Shown in pieces: positions 13,401 through 25,716 of a stretch of DNA of 64,000 bases (positions are counted from its first letter, which is position 1; every line of letters begins with the position of its first letter). This DNA is from Acanthornis magna (lineage: Eukaryota; Chordata; Aves; Passeriformes; Acanthizidae): positions 17,231,501 to 17,295,500 of the forward strand of contig JAWUZG010000036.1 in assembly GCA_036785705.1 (NCBI GenBank), read 5' to 3'. Made by a program: the position numbers and the translations under genes. The notes under the pieces were generated by a model. It did not search any database. It saw only the letters and a list, made by a program, of their open reading frames with translations, and had not been told where the DNA came from.

Positions 13401-16400
13401 AGAAGCTGTGGTAGATCATGACTTTGAATTAATTTAGATGATTATTAGTATTGTCAGACTTAAAAATCTGCTCTATGCTAATGCTTAATTTTATCAAGTT
13501 AAATATGAATATTTTTAAAAAATATGTTCTTGGTATGCTACCTCAATCAGCCAAGATACAGTATATTTTTTAAATTACATGCTTTTCAAAAATGTGCAGG
13601 ATCCCCACTTTTTTGCTATTAATGCAAATGTATCTTATGTCTACCAAGACAGGGAGGAAAAAAAGGCAAAGAGGTTTTCTTTGTTAATTGTTTGCATTCT
13701 TCATTTGTCTTATAAAGGAATCACTTGTTCTTGAGTGGTAAGTGTACATAAGTACACTGCAAATAAACCTAAATGAATGCTTCTTTTCTCTGCTGTCTCA
13801 GAAAGCAAATGAGGAAATGGACAAGCCATCATTATTTTTCTCAGTGCAACAAGTGCTGCTAGACAATTGTTTTTGGATGGTTTCAAAACCAAACTTAGGC
13901 TAATTCCAGCTTTCTGAGCAATGTTAGTATTTGCTCATCATGATCTTCAGGGCATGGCTACAGAGGGAAAGAAAGGTCCTGTGAATCCTGCAGCTGTATA
14001 GAGCTCTTGGAAGCTGTGATCCCTCAGTTCTGAGACCTTCAGTGGTAGCCTACCCACAGACACTGCGTTATTTGGAGTTTAATAATGGGATGATGTACCC
14101 AGATTTAGTCTAACTCAAGTTGTCTTCTGCAGCATTCTTCTGTGCATTTCTTCGTAGTGTTTTCAGGAGACAAAATATAATTTAAATTACACAGAGGGAT
14201 CACTGCCTGCTTGAAGACCCTTCTTGGTCTTCCCCTGCCAAAGGAATAGTATTTTAAGCTTTGGGGTTTAGCATGTCATTCTGAAGAAACAGTCCATTAA
14301 AAGGTTAGACTTACTTCCATAATCTGATATTCTTCATGGATTCAAGGGAATTGCTTATAAGAGTTTATAGGTTTCCTGTTTCTTGGTCTTAGTTGAGTCT
14401 GGGTTGATTTTTCTACCCCTCAGCTCTTCAGTCTTTAATACTGAAAGGTTACTGCTGTTTGATACGTTTCAGTCTTATATATTAAACTTCGTTTTACAAA
14501 TTCACCAAGAGTTTTCAAAGGTTAAGCAGTAACTGACCATTATTTTGCCCACATTGAAATTATCTGCTATTCTTTTACAACTTCTTATAAAATTCGGTAT
14601 CACTTTTCCTAGATCATCATTTGACATTTGTCTTACAAGACTTCTGATAATGTCACTTTTTGTACTGGTGAGTGCTGAAAAGAATCTGTAAGATGCAAGG
14701 ACACCTTCTTGTGTCAGACCTTCCCCAGGTCAGGCAGACTTTATTTTTGCTCCAGTGTTCTCAAGAAGCGGTGGTGCTGCTGAGGTGACCTGCTGGGTTT
14801 TCTTGGGGAACAGCACAGGCTTTCTGAGTTGGCTGTGAGCAGCCACAATCTCAGAGTATGAACGAGTTGTCAGTCTCCACACAGGTACAGCACAGTGTCC
14901 AACATTCCTATTGTTCCTCTTCATATTTTAGCACACTCTTACTGTCTCTGGTGACAGTAATACTCCAGTGACCTTCTCTTAGGCATGCAGCTTTCCTGTA
15001 CAGGTTATTGTAACAGCTTGTGTTTTCATTCTCATAGTGTCCTTTGTTCCACCATGCTCTTCCTCTCACCAGCTGATTCCTATTTATTTATTTTCTTTTT
15101 AACTGTATTTGCATAAAGACATAGATGTTTTACTGTTACTTTGCTTCCTCACTAACTTGCAACTGCTCCAAATTTATTTTTAGTATTTCACCTTATCTCT
15201 TCCTTGCATTTGCTTGTGGTTTAAGTACTTTCTGCTTATTGTTTCTTTTTATAGCTTCCTGTAAAAAAAATAAAAATCCTCAAACAAAAATATGAGTTTG
15301 AAAACAAGGGGGAGGCTTGTTTTGCTAGATATGACTGTGACCAGTATGCTAGTTTTACGTTTCAGATGCACATGTCTGACCTAACCTAACCTGTCATGTT
15401 TCTTTGTTTGTTTGTTTACAAACCACCCAACTTGACCATTTGTGTATGGTCTTGTTGTAACAGGTCATAAAAGGCCAAAATCTGGTACCCAAAAGTTTTT
15501 CCGCATTTGGGGACAGGAGCTATGTGCATTCTGGTTCTTTCAGAATATTTTATTGCAGTTTCAACTGCTTTTAAGCCCCCTTGCACACAAGACAGTGTCT
15601 GTGGAATACAGAGAATTGGGGTGTGCACATGTTGCAAGCTGTATATGGCTCTAGTGCAATGCTGCTGTATAATTTCTGCAGTTTCTTATTTCAACCTGCA
15701 GTTGGGAGACAAGCTGCTGCGCATATCCTAGGTAAAAGGACTAGGAATTTGCAAAATGCTTTAGAATTTCTCTGATAATTTGTTTAACACCCTTCAGTGA
15801 ATACTGATGCTCTTCTTTTTTAGCTCTATGTGTTTTGTGAAGGCATCAGAGAGTTCAATACAGCTTCAAGGACTCATAGAAGTCTTAAATTATACTGCCA
15901 AGGTCATGATCGTGATGAGCAAATACAAATATTGCTTATAGGGCAGGAATTACCCTAAGTTTGGTTTTGAAACGGTAAAAAATAAGTGTTTAGCAGCACC
16001 ATACTAGAAAAGAAAAATAAGCATAACTTCGCCATCTAATATATACTGCTTTCCATGTTCTCTTCTCCTAAATAGGATAGCAGATTTTGATTGTAGTAAA
16101 AAAGGAACAAAGTAGTTATTTCCTTTCTTGGGAAAAGCATGCACAGTAAACAAACATGAGTACTCCTGAAGCCAATGGCACACACCTTGAACATAGAGGA
16201 GCGCAAGTGCCACCAATTGTGGCATCTCCTGCACCAATCTGTGTATGTCTCTTCCAGTCCAGAGAAAATGGAATTTTCTGTGAATTTTGGTGAAAGATAA
16301 GCAATTCTTTCTTGTGCTTGATCCAGACTTACTCGGGCAGCATCTTAAAATATTGCTGCAAAACAGGCAGCACCTGCAGTGCAGATGATGCCAGCAGCAA

Positions 16401-17549
16401 AGCCATTGGTGTGACAGCTTCGCCATCCAAGCCTGGTACATGCTGAGTTTTACCAAACAGAAAGGCGAGCAGTCAGTGTGGATCTTGGCCTTACAAGGGC
16501 AGAACTTGCGAGGCTACAGAGCATGAATTGCAGCTGTGAGAAGATTGCCTGGTGCCAGGAGGCTGCTGCAGCACTGCTGGCTCCGCACAGGTACCCGCTG
16601 GCCTTTGGGCGCATCCCCAGGACCAGCTGCTTGAAGAGCCTCTCACTTCTGTCTTACAACAAAGCCCTCTTTCTAGGAGAGCTGCTGAGGAATCTAGATT
16701 TTGCAACAGCAGTTATGTCATCTCAAGCAAATTGGTATTTTCAGAGCACAATTCAGATGAGATCATTATCCAAATGATGAGTCAGTCCAGTTAAATCTTT
16801 TGTTCTGGCTCTGCTGCAAATAGACCAGGCTGAACCAAAAAGCTTTGAGAGCTTCTTTTCTGTTACTCCTGCAGTCATGACAGCTCAGGGGAAAAGTGAT
16901 TACAGAAGCAAGGACTCAAAGGCTTCATTCAGCCTGTTTGGGTTTTGGTTTTTACTTTGGTAAGTTCTGGTTTACCCTAGTGAAATAAACGCAGTTGCAT
17001 TCTTGGAACTTATCCTATGCAAAACACCAAATGAATCTGTCAGTTCTTACTCTAGATAATGAATTAAATTGTAAAAGATCAGCAATATCCCAAAAGAAAC
17101 AATCCCTTACTTTTTCTGAAGATGGCATTCACTGAACACAGATTAATTAATTTTGTTTCCAGTTTCCTGTAGAATTGTATTCTCTGATACTGAGATAAAA
17201 AGGGGATCCTGTTGTGCCATTTTGGTACAAGAGATGCTAAATTGTTGATCTGCAAGACTGGCAGGGTACTGGGTGTGCCTTGAAGCTGTTTTGCTTCTTC
17301 TTTGATTTATTCAGGGGATTGTGGAATTTGGTACAGGAATTTGGTACAGTTTAGGTTTTTTTCTTAAAGCTTTGAGATGATAATTTTTGAAGTTTACCTT
17401 TTTATGTAAATATTTCTACTGGATAACTCCAAATAAGAATCTTGGTGTCCCTCTTATCTGTCAAAATAGATAAATCTCCCGATTCACCTTTTATTCAGGA
17501 GGAATAGAAATTATTTTGTAAAGATGGAATGTTTCTGAGCTTTTTGTAC

Positions 17550-17663
17550 TATATATATGTGTGTGTGTGTATGTATGTATAGTATAGTGTGTATATATAT
17601 ATACACATAGACATACATACACATATACATATATATAGTATAGTATAATGTGTATATATATAT
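17550..17663. repeat. AT/GT microsatellite with perfect palindrome
   Basis: Compound dinucleotide and tetranucleotide repeat of (AT)n, (GT)n and GTAT units, about 110 bp. It contains a perfect 20-bp palindrome at 17588-17607 (TGTGTATATATATATACACA) and two similar copies of an AGTATAGT plus TGTGTATATATATAT block. Expected to be length-polymorphic. Confidence 0.9.
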
Positions 17664-20600
17664 CTTACGTATTGTCAGACATCTGAAGCTTAATAATGAT
17701 AGTAGTAATTGGAAAATATTTCAGCACATTAGGCAATGCTTCATTGGAAAAAACATCAAAAAACCTCCCCCAGCCTGTTTTACAGATTATAGCACTGGTC
17801 TTTCTACCTGCATGTTTTTGTCCTCTCTATGTTTAAGTAGTCTATTTTGATTTATTTTCTGTATTTTCTCTCCCTTGATGCTTTGGACATCTCATAACTC
17901 TGTCGCTCAAAAGTGAGAGGGCATTGGGCTAAGCATCTTTAAAAAAACCCAAACAAATAAAAAACTAGACAACATACAGTTTGGTCAGTATATTGTAGCT
18001 TAGGCTAAAATGGTTTTTTTAAATTGATTGCATTATCTGAACTTTTAATTCTGCAGTCTTAACATAACCAAATAGACAAAGACTGGCCAAAGAGTATGTC
18101 CTGTTCACGAGATAAAGGTAAATATGCAATTATGTAACCTAGAAAGTTTGTTCCAGATTGGGGTACAAAACGCTGAGTAAAATTCTGATGAGTTAAAGTA
18201 TGTGTCTAATCTGAATGGCCATATTTTTTTTTCAATTTTGTACATGCTCTTAATGATCTGTTCAAATCTAATTAATTTTGCCCTGATGAAATGAGTTTGT
18301 TTTCAGGAGATAATTTATTAGGAAATGAAAGATAAAATTTATCATTTTGCAACCATGTATTTTAAAGAACCAATTAATGGTAGTAATAGTGATTATCAAT
18401 ATATAAAATGCAGTGAGTGCACTGTTTAGAATTGGTTGGAAACAGCGATTTCCATGATGGACGGTTAATGAAACTGTTTCTTTTACCATGCTTTTAATTC
18501 TGCTGTAAAGTGCTATGCTTACATAGAGCTTGAAATGGAACAAGAAGATCTAATAGATAATCATATATTAAAAGATAATTTTCAGAATTTAATTAAATAC
18601 TTGAAACTTACAGAGCAGACAGATTTCTGTAAAACTTGTATGCAGGGACCTTTTCCTTAGTAATAGTTATCTGTCAATGCCTTGGGAGTTCTTCAGATAT
18701 GCACATTTGATTTTGATTTATTTTCATTTCTCAATGGGAAAGATAATCAAGAACTTTCCACCTTTTGGCAACAGTACAATCAGATGTTACCCTCACACTA
18801 GTCTGTAGACTGCATTTGCTTTCAACAGGATTCATGTCACTGAAAACTGAAAGAAACTAACCAACCCAGTACATAAAAAAGTGGTCTGTTGTGAAGTAAG
18901 TCCACTCCCTACAACCTAGTGGTACCTGTGAATGTCTGTAGCTTCATCCTTTTCAGTGGGGTACATATGTGGGAAATCATCCCCTAAAGATGTTACGAGC
19001 GAACTTATATTCCTCTCTGGAGCACAAGTGGAGAAGGTTAGTCAGAGAGGTAAGTTCGTGTCTTTGCAGGTGAATTTCTCTGGAGCTGTTGTGACATGTT
19101 GCTGTGGGAATTACCTATTTCAACAGTGAATACTATACGGAAAAATTACAGTTTAATAACTAAACTGTTTCTCAGTGAGCAGAAAATCAAAGTTTCTGTT
19201 GGAGATGTGACCATGTCCATGTTCTTTGTGGAGAAGGAAGGGTACATTTGCATGTGGTGTATCAGGGCTAGAGATTCAAAGTGACACAGGAATAGCTGAG
19301 GTTCATGTTTGAAGGATGACAAGAAAAGGATTTGACACAGTGCAGGCACTGCAGAGTGTATTCAATCCCCAAAGTTTCAGGGTTTCTAGTGGCAGCATTT
19401 ATGTTCAGTTCCCAGCATTGCACCAGCTTCTTTACATGAGGGAGGAGCATCTCATCCAGAGCACTGGGAAGGTTATTTATGCCTTCTTCCCGTTGTTTTG
19501 CCTCTGTATTTAGATGGCGGGAAGCTGGATCGTTACCAGACCTATATGCATATCCCCACACAGGTCCAGTTTTAGTTTGTACCATTAAGTGCTTCTGTGA
19601 CACAAACCACAGGACATCAGAGACAGAGGTATGACAGCATTTTCAGAGAAAGTGAAACTGAGGAAGATGCACCTTTTTTTCCCCCCTCTAGCCCTTTTCA
19701 GTTTCTACAAACTTTCAGAAGTTATTTATTTTCATGGCTGTGTACATTTTAAGAACAGAAAAGGACTTTTAACAGTATCTAGTCTAGTAAGTCATACTGC
19801 ATTAAAACAAGCCAGAATTTTGCATATGGGTCAACTTGTAGAAGTATCTCCAATCTTGGCTTTAGAATTGAATCAGTTGCTAAAATAAATAACCTGTTCA
19901 TTTTTGCTTCTTGCTCTAAAATGGGGTTTCCTGAATTTCAGTTATTAATCTAGATTTTTCCAAGCTCTTTGCAGTGGGCTTCCATTTTAGAGATCCCAAC
20001 TGAACACAGCATTCCTGTAATGATTGATAAATGAAATATGCAGTACTGAAAATATCTCAGTTCTTCTGTCTGTGGCCACAGTCAGGAGGTTAACCATTAA
20101 TTACAACTAAAGCACACATTCAGTAGATGTGCACAGAGATATGCCAGTGTCTGAGTACATCACCTTTTCCCAGATAAAAGGTTTTTCCTGCACTCTTTTC
20201 AAGTTTGCTGTTGTATGTGGTGCCCAGATGCTTCAGACATCCTTGCCAGTATAGAAACATGGAAGCTTTGATCCATCACAGCCCTTTTCAGATACTTGAG
20301 CCACTACTGGTTCTCCTCAGCTCAAGTACAATGAAAAGTCACAGTAAAGGTGTTCATGTCATGTACGCAAGTTTTATGCATTACTGTGCTGAGCTGCTTG
20401 TCTGTATTGATAGTTTTTGAAGAACGGTTCACTCTCAGTTTGAATTCAGAGGAACAAGAATGATTACGTACATTTTGAGACAAGATGGGTTCTCCATCTC
20501 ATCAGTCACTGGTATCACTGGGGGTTTTTCATCTGAGCTGTGTGTCTTGGGTCCAAAGCTCAAAGATCCTCTTGTGCCAAAAGTGTGTCCTTTCCTTGTC

Positions 20601-23600
20601 ATTGGAGTGTTACGAGCCATTAACCTGGGAGCAATCGATACCTGTGAGGTGTCTGTCTGACTGGCGGCGTTCTGCACGGACTGACGTAGAAGATTCTTTA
20701 TGGGCATTTGCGTGAGTAACAGTGCAAATACCTCTGGGTTCTTCCTGCTTGCAAAGGTCGGTCCTCAGTTCTACAGCCTTGGATCTTGTCTCAGCAGAAG
20801 AATGACCTAGCCCTGGCTGTTCAGACAGGCTGGAGCACTCTCTTATCTCTGGAGAGGTCTGTTTGCTCTGCTAACAGAGCCACAAATGTGAAAGGAGATA
20901 CTGCAATGGTTTCCTTTGGGGAATTAACTGAAATGGTGTTTCCTTCATTGAAGGAACCAAGGCTGTTTTCAGGGCTGTCTGCTTTGTCTGAAGGCAAATG
21001 GGGAGCCCAATATGGTATCCCATGTTGGCCTAACTTCAACAGGCACATCCCATAGGTGCCTTTCTCTTAAGCTTGTTTGTCTAAAACAGCTTCTCTTCCC
21101 TCCAGTTTGAGAGACTGTTCCTTCCTAAACAATCCTCAGATCTTTGATCTGCTGTGTTTGTGAGGCTTTTCCTGAGCTAGTATTGTCTTTTAAGTAAGCA
21201 GTTCCCTGGAGTTTGCTGAGAAGTGTCACAACTGAGTCATTCTTTCCTTTCCTGCCTTTTTTTCTCACTAGTCTTATATTAAACAATAACCAATGTATTG
21301 GTGTAATAAATATCTCCATACAATATTAATAAATTACTAAGAGTAGTTCCAAATCTGTCACAATGAACTTATGGGAGTGAACTGGTTTCTTACAACAAAC
21401 ACGGATTCCAAGTGTTTTTGGGCTGATGCACACACTATTAACTATTTAAATAGCCATTGTCGGACTTACTTTTAAAGTAAAAGTTCTTAGTATAAAAATA
21501 GCAAGGATTTGCTACTACCAAATATTAGTAGTTCCTTCCTTCTGACTTCCCATTTTTCTCTTAATCTCCCTTTTTTCTGATCAGACTCCTTTGGAAGCTG
21601 TAGTTAAGGGTTTTAAGAAGTAATCACAACACAGTGAACATTTGGGTCTGCTGGACAGGTGTGATAATGTGGGTAACCAAGAAAGAGGCTTCAGATGAGA
21701 CTCTTGAAAATTAAGGTTTCAGTGAGCTGGTGAGGAATCAAAGTAGGAAAGGAAACTCATGATTCTGCTCCCAGTTGGTAAATTCCTGAGCAGTTAGACT
21801 ATCACTAATTGTAGCCAAGATTGCTCCCTTAGTGATGATTTTTGATGTGATGTGTAATTTTCTCCTGAGAAGCAACAATAGAAATACTACACATTAGCTT
21901 TTCTTAACATTGTAGGCTTTAATAAATTTTGGAATTACAAAAGATCTCAAGTAAATTTTCAAAACACAACGTAATGGCTGCAGATTTAAGGCATTTTGTA
22001 AGTCAATAAATATGGAGCAATGGAACAAATCTCCAGCTTGAGAATTTGTACTTCAGAGGCAATGCTGGAAATCTGAGTTAGCTTGATCTCCTCTTAGTGG
22101 GGGGGCAATAAGCAAAGTTTTGTCTGGATGAGGGAAGAGGGAAATGAATTCTGTGTTTAAACCTCCCCTGCAGTTGGTCTGAAAATTTGGAAACTTTCAT
22201 TCTTGTAGTGATTTTTCAGTGATGTATTGGCCCCATTAAAGTCAGTGGGAGTTTTGCCATGGCTTTTAACGAGGTCAGAAAAAGAATAGTACATTTCGAC
22301 TGGTTTTTTTTTTAAGCTGGAAAGAAGTTTTATATTTGTTTCTTTTACAGTGATGTATTCTAGAAACAAATCCACCTGTGATTAGATGGCATTTTCCATA
22401 GCATTTGCGAGATGGAATGGAATAAACATCATATCCAGCTTCAGGATACCAACAGTCACTGTCAGAATTCTTTTCTTTTGTTTTATGTATTTATTTTTCA
22501 CTTGTTGGTATACATCATATTTGGGCACATGAGGAATAGGTTAATTTAAGTTTTACATCTACATTCCTTTGGTAGAGAGAGGCTGAAGTAAACAGGGCAA
22601 TTCAAAGGAAAGACAAGGAAAAAGGGATTTGATTAGTATACTTCAGTGAGTTTTGACTATTTTGAAAAATATTTTAGTTTTCCATTTCATATCTTACATT
22701 GTGCCAGCAGGAACAAGACATGATGCGTCATAAGTCTACATTCCTTCCATTACCAGTGAAATTCATCTGTTTAGTTTGATGTGTTTTCAACCACCTGTCA
22801 CAATAATACACTCATTAATATGCCTGTGCAGGTTTATAATGGTTAAATATTTATGAGATATGCAAATGTTCACTCTCTTTAATTCACAAGTGAAGTCTAA
22901 TCAAAACTTTGCTCTTTGTTCTTCCAGTAAAAAGCTCTGCTCTGGAATGTTGTTTAGGTAGGCAATGATTTGATGAAAATACATTGGCGAATGGGGAATC
23001 CTTTGCTTATTCTCTGCTATTTGTCTGAAGCTGTGCAACCACTTCAGCTTTAAAGCACCTTCTCCTGTTTTGTTATCTGACACTGAATGTTTTTGAGGAC
23101 TTTGAAATGTGTTACATTTCAAAAACAAAGACACAATGAAGTATCCAAGTGTCCTTCCCTCTTCTCGGTCCAGGTGCTTCCTGTGGTGGCTATTGCAGGG
23201 CTTGTCAGAAACCAGTGCCAGCAGAGCTCCTTGTGGTCTGCAGAGAGGGCCTACAGCAAACCTTCTGGGACAAATGGTCTTTCCTGAAGTACTAATCCTT
23301 GTCCCCATTCTCTTGTGAGAGGGGAATGTGATGAATGTACCTCTTCCGGTATTTGCAAGTCACCTCTAAGTGTGTGAGGTGGAAATGCAGAGGTGGACCT
23401 TTCTATCTCCTGCGAAATGCTGCTTGGTGTCTGCTCCACTGCTTTGGAGACTACATGGAAGAGGGCAGAAACCTGCCATCACCTCCTGAACAGCAGTTCC
23501 TGGAAGAATGAGAGGGCCGAGTGGGAGGAGAAGTTTATTTACCAACATTTATCACTTATCCGGAACATGAACAATCTCTAGTGCTCACACCACATTGTGT

Positions 23601-25352
23601 TAAGTGTAGTCTCTCTTAGCTCAGTGGTTTGATGGCTGCCTCACTGTGCTCACCGTTGAAGAGTTTGCTTGTCCAATAACACCTAAGGATGGAAGCTGCC
23701 CGAAGTGGGGCCTCATGTCAACCTGGGTGGGGGTCAGCTTGAGGTAATTGAGTCTTAGTGTGTGAGCCTCTTTCTGTTTGTTTTAAATAGTGAATCAACA
23801 TCAACACAAATAGGAGCCACTTCCACTCTCACAGTTCAAAGCACATTCAGAGAGTTTATAACTGCTAATGAACAACATTCCAGAAAAAGCAGAACCCAGG
23901 CTTCCAAGATTTGCACATTTTGTGTTATGAGATGCTCAAGTTTGTGTATTGTAAAGGTTTAGGAACTCCTCCATGTAGTTGTACTTTGGACCCCCACAAA
24001 CTTTAGAAGAAAATGTGTAATTGTGCTTGGATTTATTTTATAAACTGGGATGGCTTCAGCAGTCTGTGTGGCCTTCCATTCAACTGTTTGCTTAAGCCAA
24101 GCCAAAAGCCACTTATCTAAAGATGATTTATTCTTACTCTTGAGCTGACAGAACCGGGCTGGAAAGGGCAAAAGCTGAATCCTGGGGTTTAGTTTAAACC
24201 TCTGTCTTCAGTCAAATCATAAGGGAAGCATGAAGGACCAGCCATAGCAGTGTTCTGCAAGGTACTTGTGGTACTCTTGTACGCTGCTTGTTGGACACCT
24301 ATTTAAAATAAACAGCCATGGTATGTGATTGACTCAGATTTGAACTTTGCAGCTGTTCCTTTCTATCTGCCTGGTATGCCAAAGCAAAACCCTGCAGCTC
24401 AACATCTTTAAAATCAAAACTTTAATTCAAGTATTATAATTTGGATCAGCTTCTCGCTTTCTGTTTTTGGCAGTGTAAGCAAAATTGAGACAATTGTGTT
24501 TCTTTATCTAGTTTAGAAAATTAGATGTTGTTTATATACTTTGAATATAGACATACTGTGTAGTAAAAGGCAACAGTTGAATACTCCTAGCTAGAGATGT
24601 GAAAGTATGATTGGAGGCAGTGTATCTGGCTGAGAAAATTGCATCTGAAGAGAAAGAAAGTTTTAGCAATGTTTTAAGATGGTTCGATTTGTTAGATCAA
24701 ACCAAAAGATTTTTGCATTTGAGAACTCTTATTGTCTTTGGATGTTTTGAGGGTCTGATGTTCACACTGACATCTTCTCACTGTGTTAGACTTCACTTAA
24801 TGCAGAGCATGCCCACGAGCATGGTCTGGCAGCTCGGTAAGTGAGGCTGAAGGTTTAGTTTTGGCCCATCCAGGAGCTGTGCTGTCCAGTCAAGGCATGT
24901 GGGTTATGTGGTGGGGCAGAATGGCACTGCCAGGACCCTCGTGCTGCCGTGGGGTGTGGCTCACGTGGGCAAACGCAGTGCGGGCCATCCATGTTTCCCA
25001 GCATGAATGGCCTCCTTCCACACCAGTGCAGTGGAATGCAATAGTAAAAATAGGGAGAGGCCCAAATGACTGAGGGGTGAGGCTACTTTTTGTAATCTGC
25101 TTCTTCAGCGAGAATTGCTTTGAATGAGTTAATACCAAAAGGGTTAAAGAACTATTGTGTATTTTGAGTTTGGGTTGTCAAAGCAAATATTTTGACAGTC
25201 GGTCAGAAGTGGATGCTGAGTGGCATGCTGTGAAGAACATACGATTCTGTCATGGAAAAAACTTGTTGTGGAATGGGAAACGGAGAGGAAGAATAAACAG
25301 CTAGTTTTCAGCCTTGCAAGGGTCTGGTTTGAGTTTCTGTTGAGCAAAAATG

Positions 25353-25367
25353 AAAAAAAAAAAAAAA
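25353..25367. repeat. Poly(A) tract
   Basis: Run of 15 A about 130 bp upstream of the candidate promoter elements; simple repeat. Confidence 0.8.
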
Positions 25368-25491
25368 GAAGTGGGGGGTGAGCAGAGTGAAGCTTCATGA
25401 AGCACAGTTATTTAGCACAGCCTGGAGCTGGAAAGGCTTCCATGTATGGCGCAAACTTATTGTTGGAGCCTCATGAGAGTTGGTTAGGTTC

Positions 25492-25600
25492 ATTGGGAGA
25501 GCCAAAGGGGCGAGGAGGTTGCTGGGAGGAAAAGGGGGAAGAGGTTGTCTGAAGGAAAAGGTTAACTATATAAATGTGACTGAACTGGATCTTGTCTTCA
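25492..25600 (+). promoter_or_regulatory. LHFPL2: Candidate TATA-type promoter upstream of the LHFPL2 coding exon
   Basis: Seen in sequence, in classical order: an inverted CCAAT box (ATTGG, 25492-25496), a GGGGCG core at about 25507, a purine-rich stretch, a TATA box TATATAAA (25567-25574) and an initiator-like TCAGTAC whose A at 25600 lies 33 bases after the first T of the TATA box. About 116 bp further on is a perfect splice donor. The arrangement suggests an alternative, possibly tissue-restricted, 5' start for LHFPL2. This is inference from motif spacing only; TATA and CCAAT matches occur by chance in AT-rich DNA. Confidence 0.4.
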
Positions 25601-25716
25601 GTACTTCATCTGCAATCTTTCCTTGCTAAGTCTCAGAAGGAAATGCCTCTGCTCCTCCTCTGGGCTTGCCATCCTACGTCATATGTTTTTGTCTGTCTAT
25701 CAAAAAGGAGTTGTAG
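25600..25716 (+). other. LHFPL2: Candidate 5' non-coding exon of LHFPL2
   Basis: Stretch from the inferred start site (25600) to a perfect donor AG|GTGAGT (exon end 25716). It is moderately GC-richer than its surroundings. The next strong acceptor downstream is at 28311-28312, after a long pyrimidine tract, so a 2.6-kb intron would join it to the exon carrying the LHFPL2 start codon. It holds one upstream ATG at 25643. Existence of the exon is inferred and would be proved by a spliced read across 25716/28313. Confidence 0.35.

Larger units (their letters stand above)
1..25491. other. Non-coding stretch, probably LHFPL2 5' intron or upstream flank
   Basis: I see no exon of a known protein here on either strand. 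The open frames are short, lack recognisable domains and look like chance. The + strand is visibly T-rich (many poly-T and pyrimidine tracts), as expected of the non-template strand of a transcribed unit, which fits intronic sequence of LHFPL2. In human this gene has long introns between its 5' non-coding exons and its first coding exon (known of the family). Small contents are a T23 tract at 4430, an A15 tract at 3122 and an AT/GT microsatellite at 17550. Any upstream non-coding exon or the main CpG-island promoter would need transcript data to place; no CpG island is visible here. Confidence 0.55.

Noticed and set aside
16004..16456. 150-codon - strand open frame as a gene
   Set aside because: Cysteine- and histidine-rich by chance composition, no spaced zinc-binding pattern or family match, and it lies in a T-rich stretch transcribed the other way.
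22901..23308. 135-codon - strand open frame as a gene
   Set aside because: No domain seen, and overlapping open frames in other phases; looks like chance.
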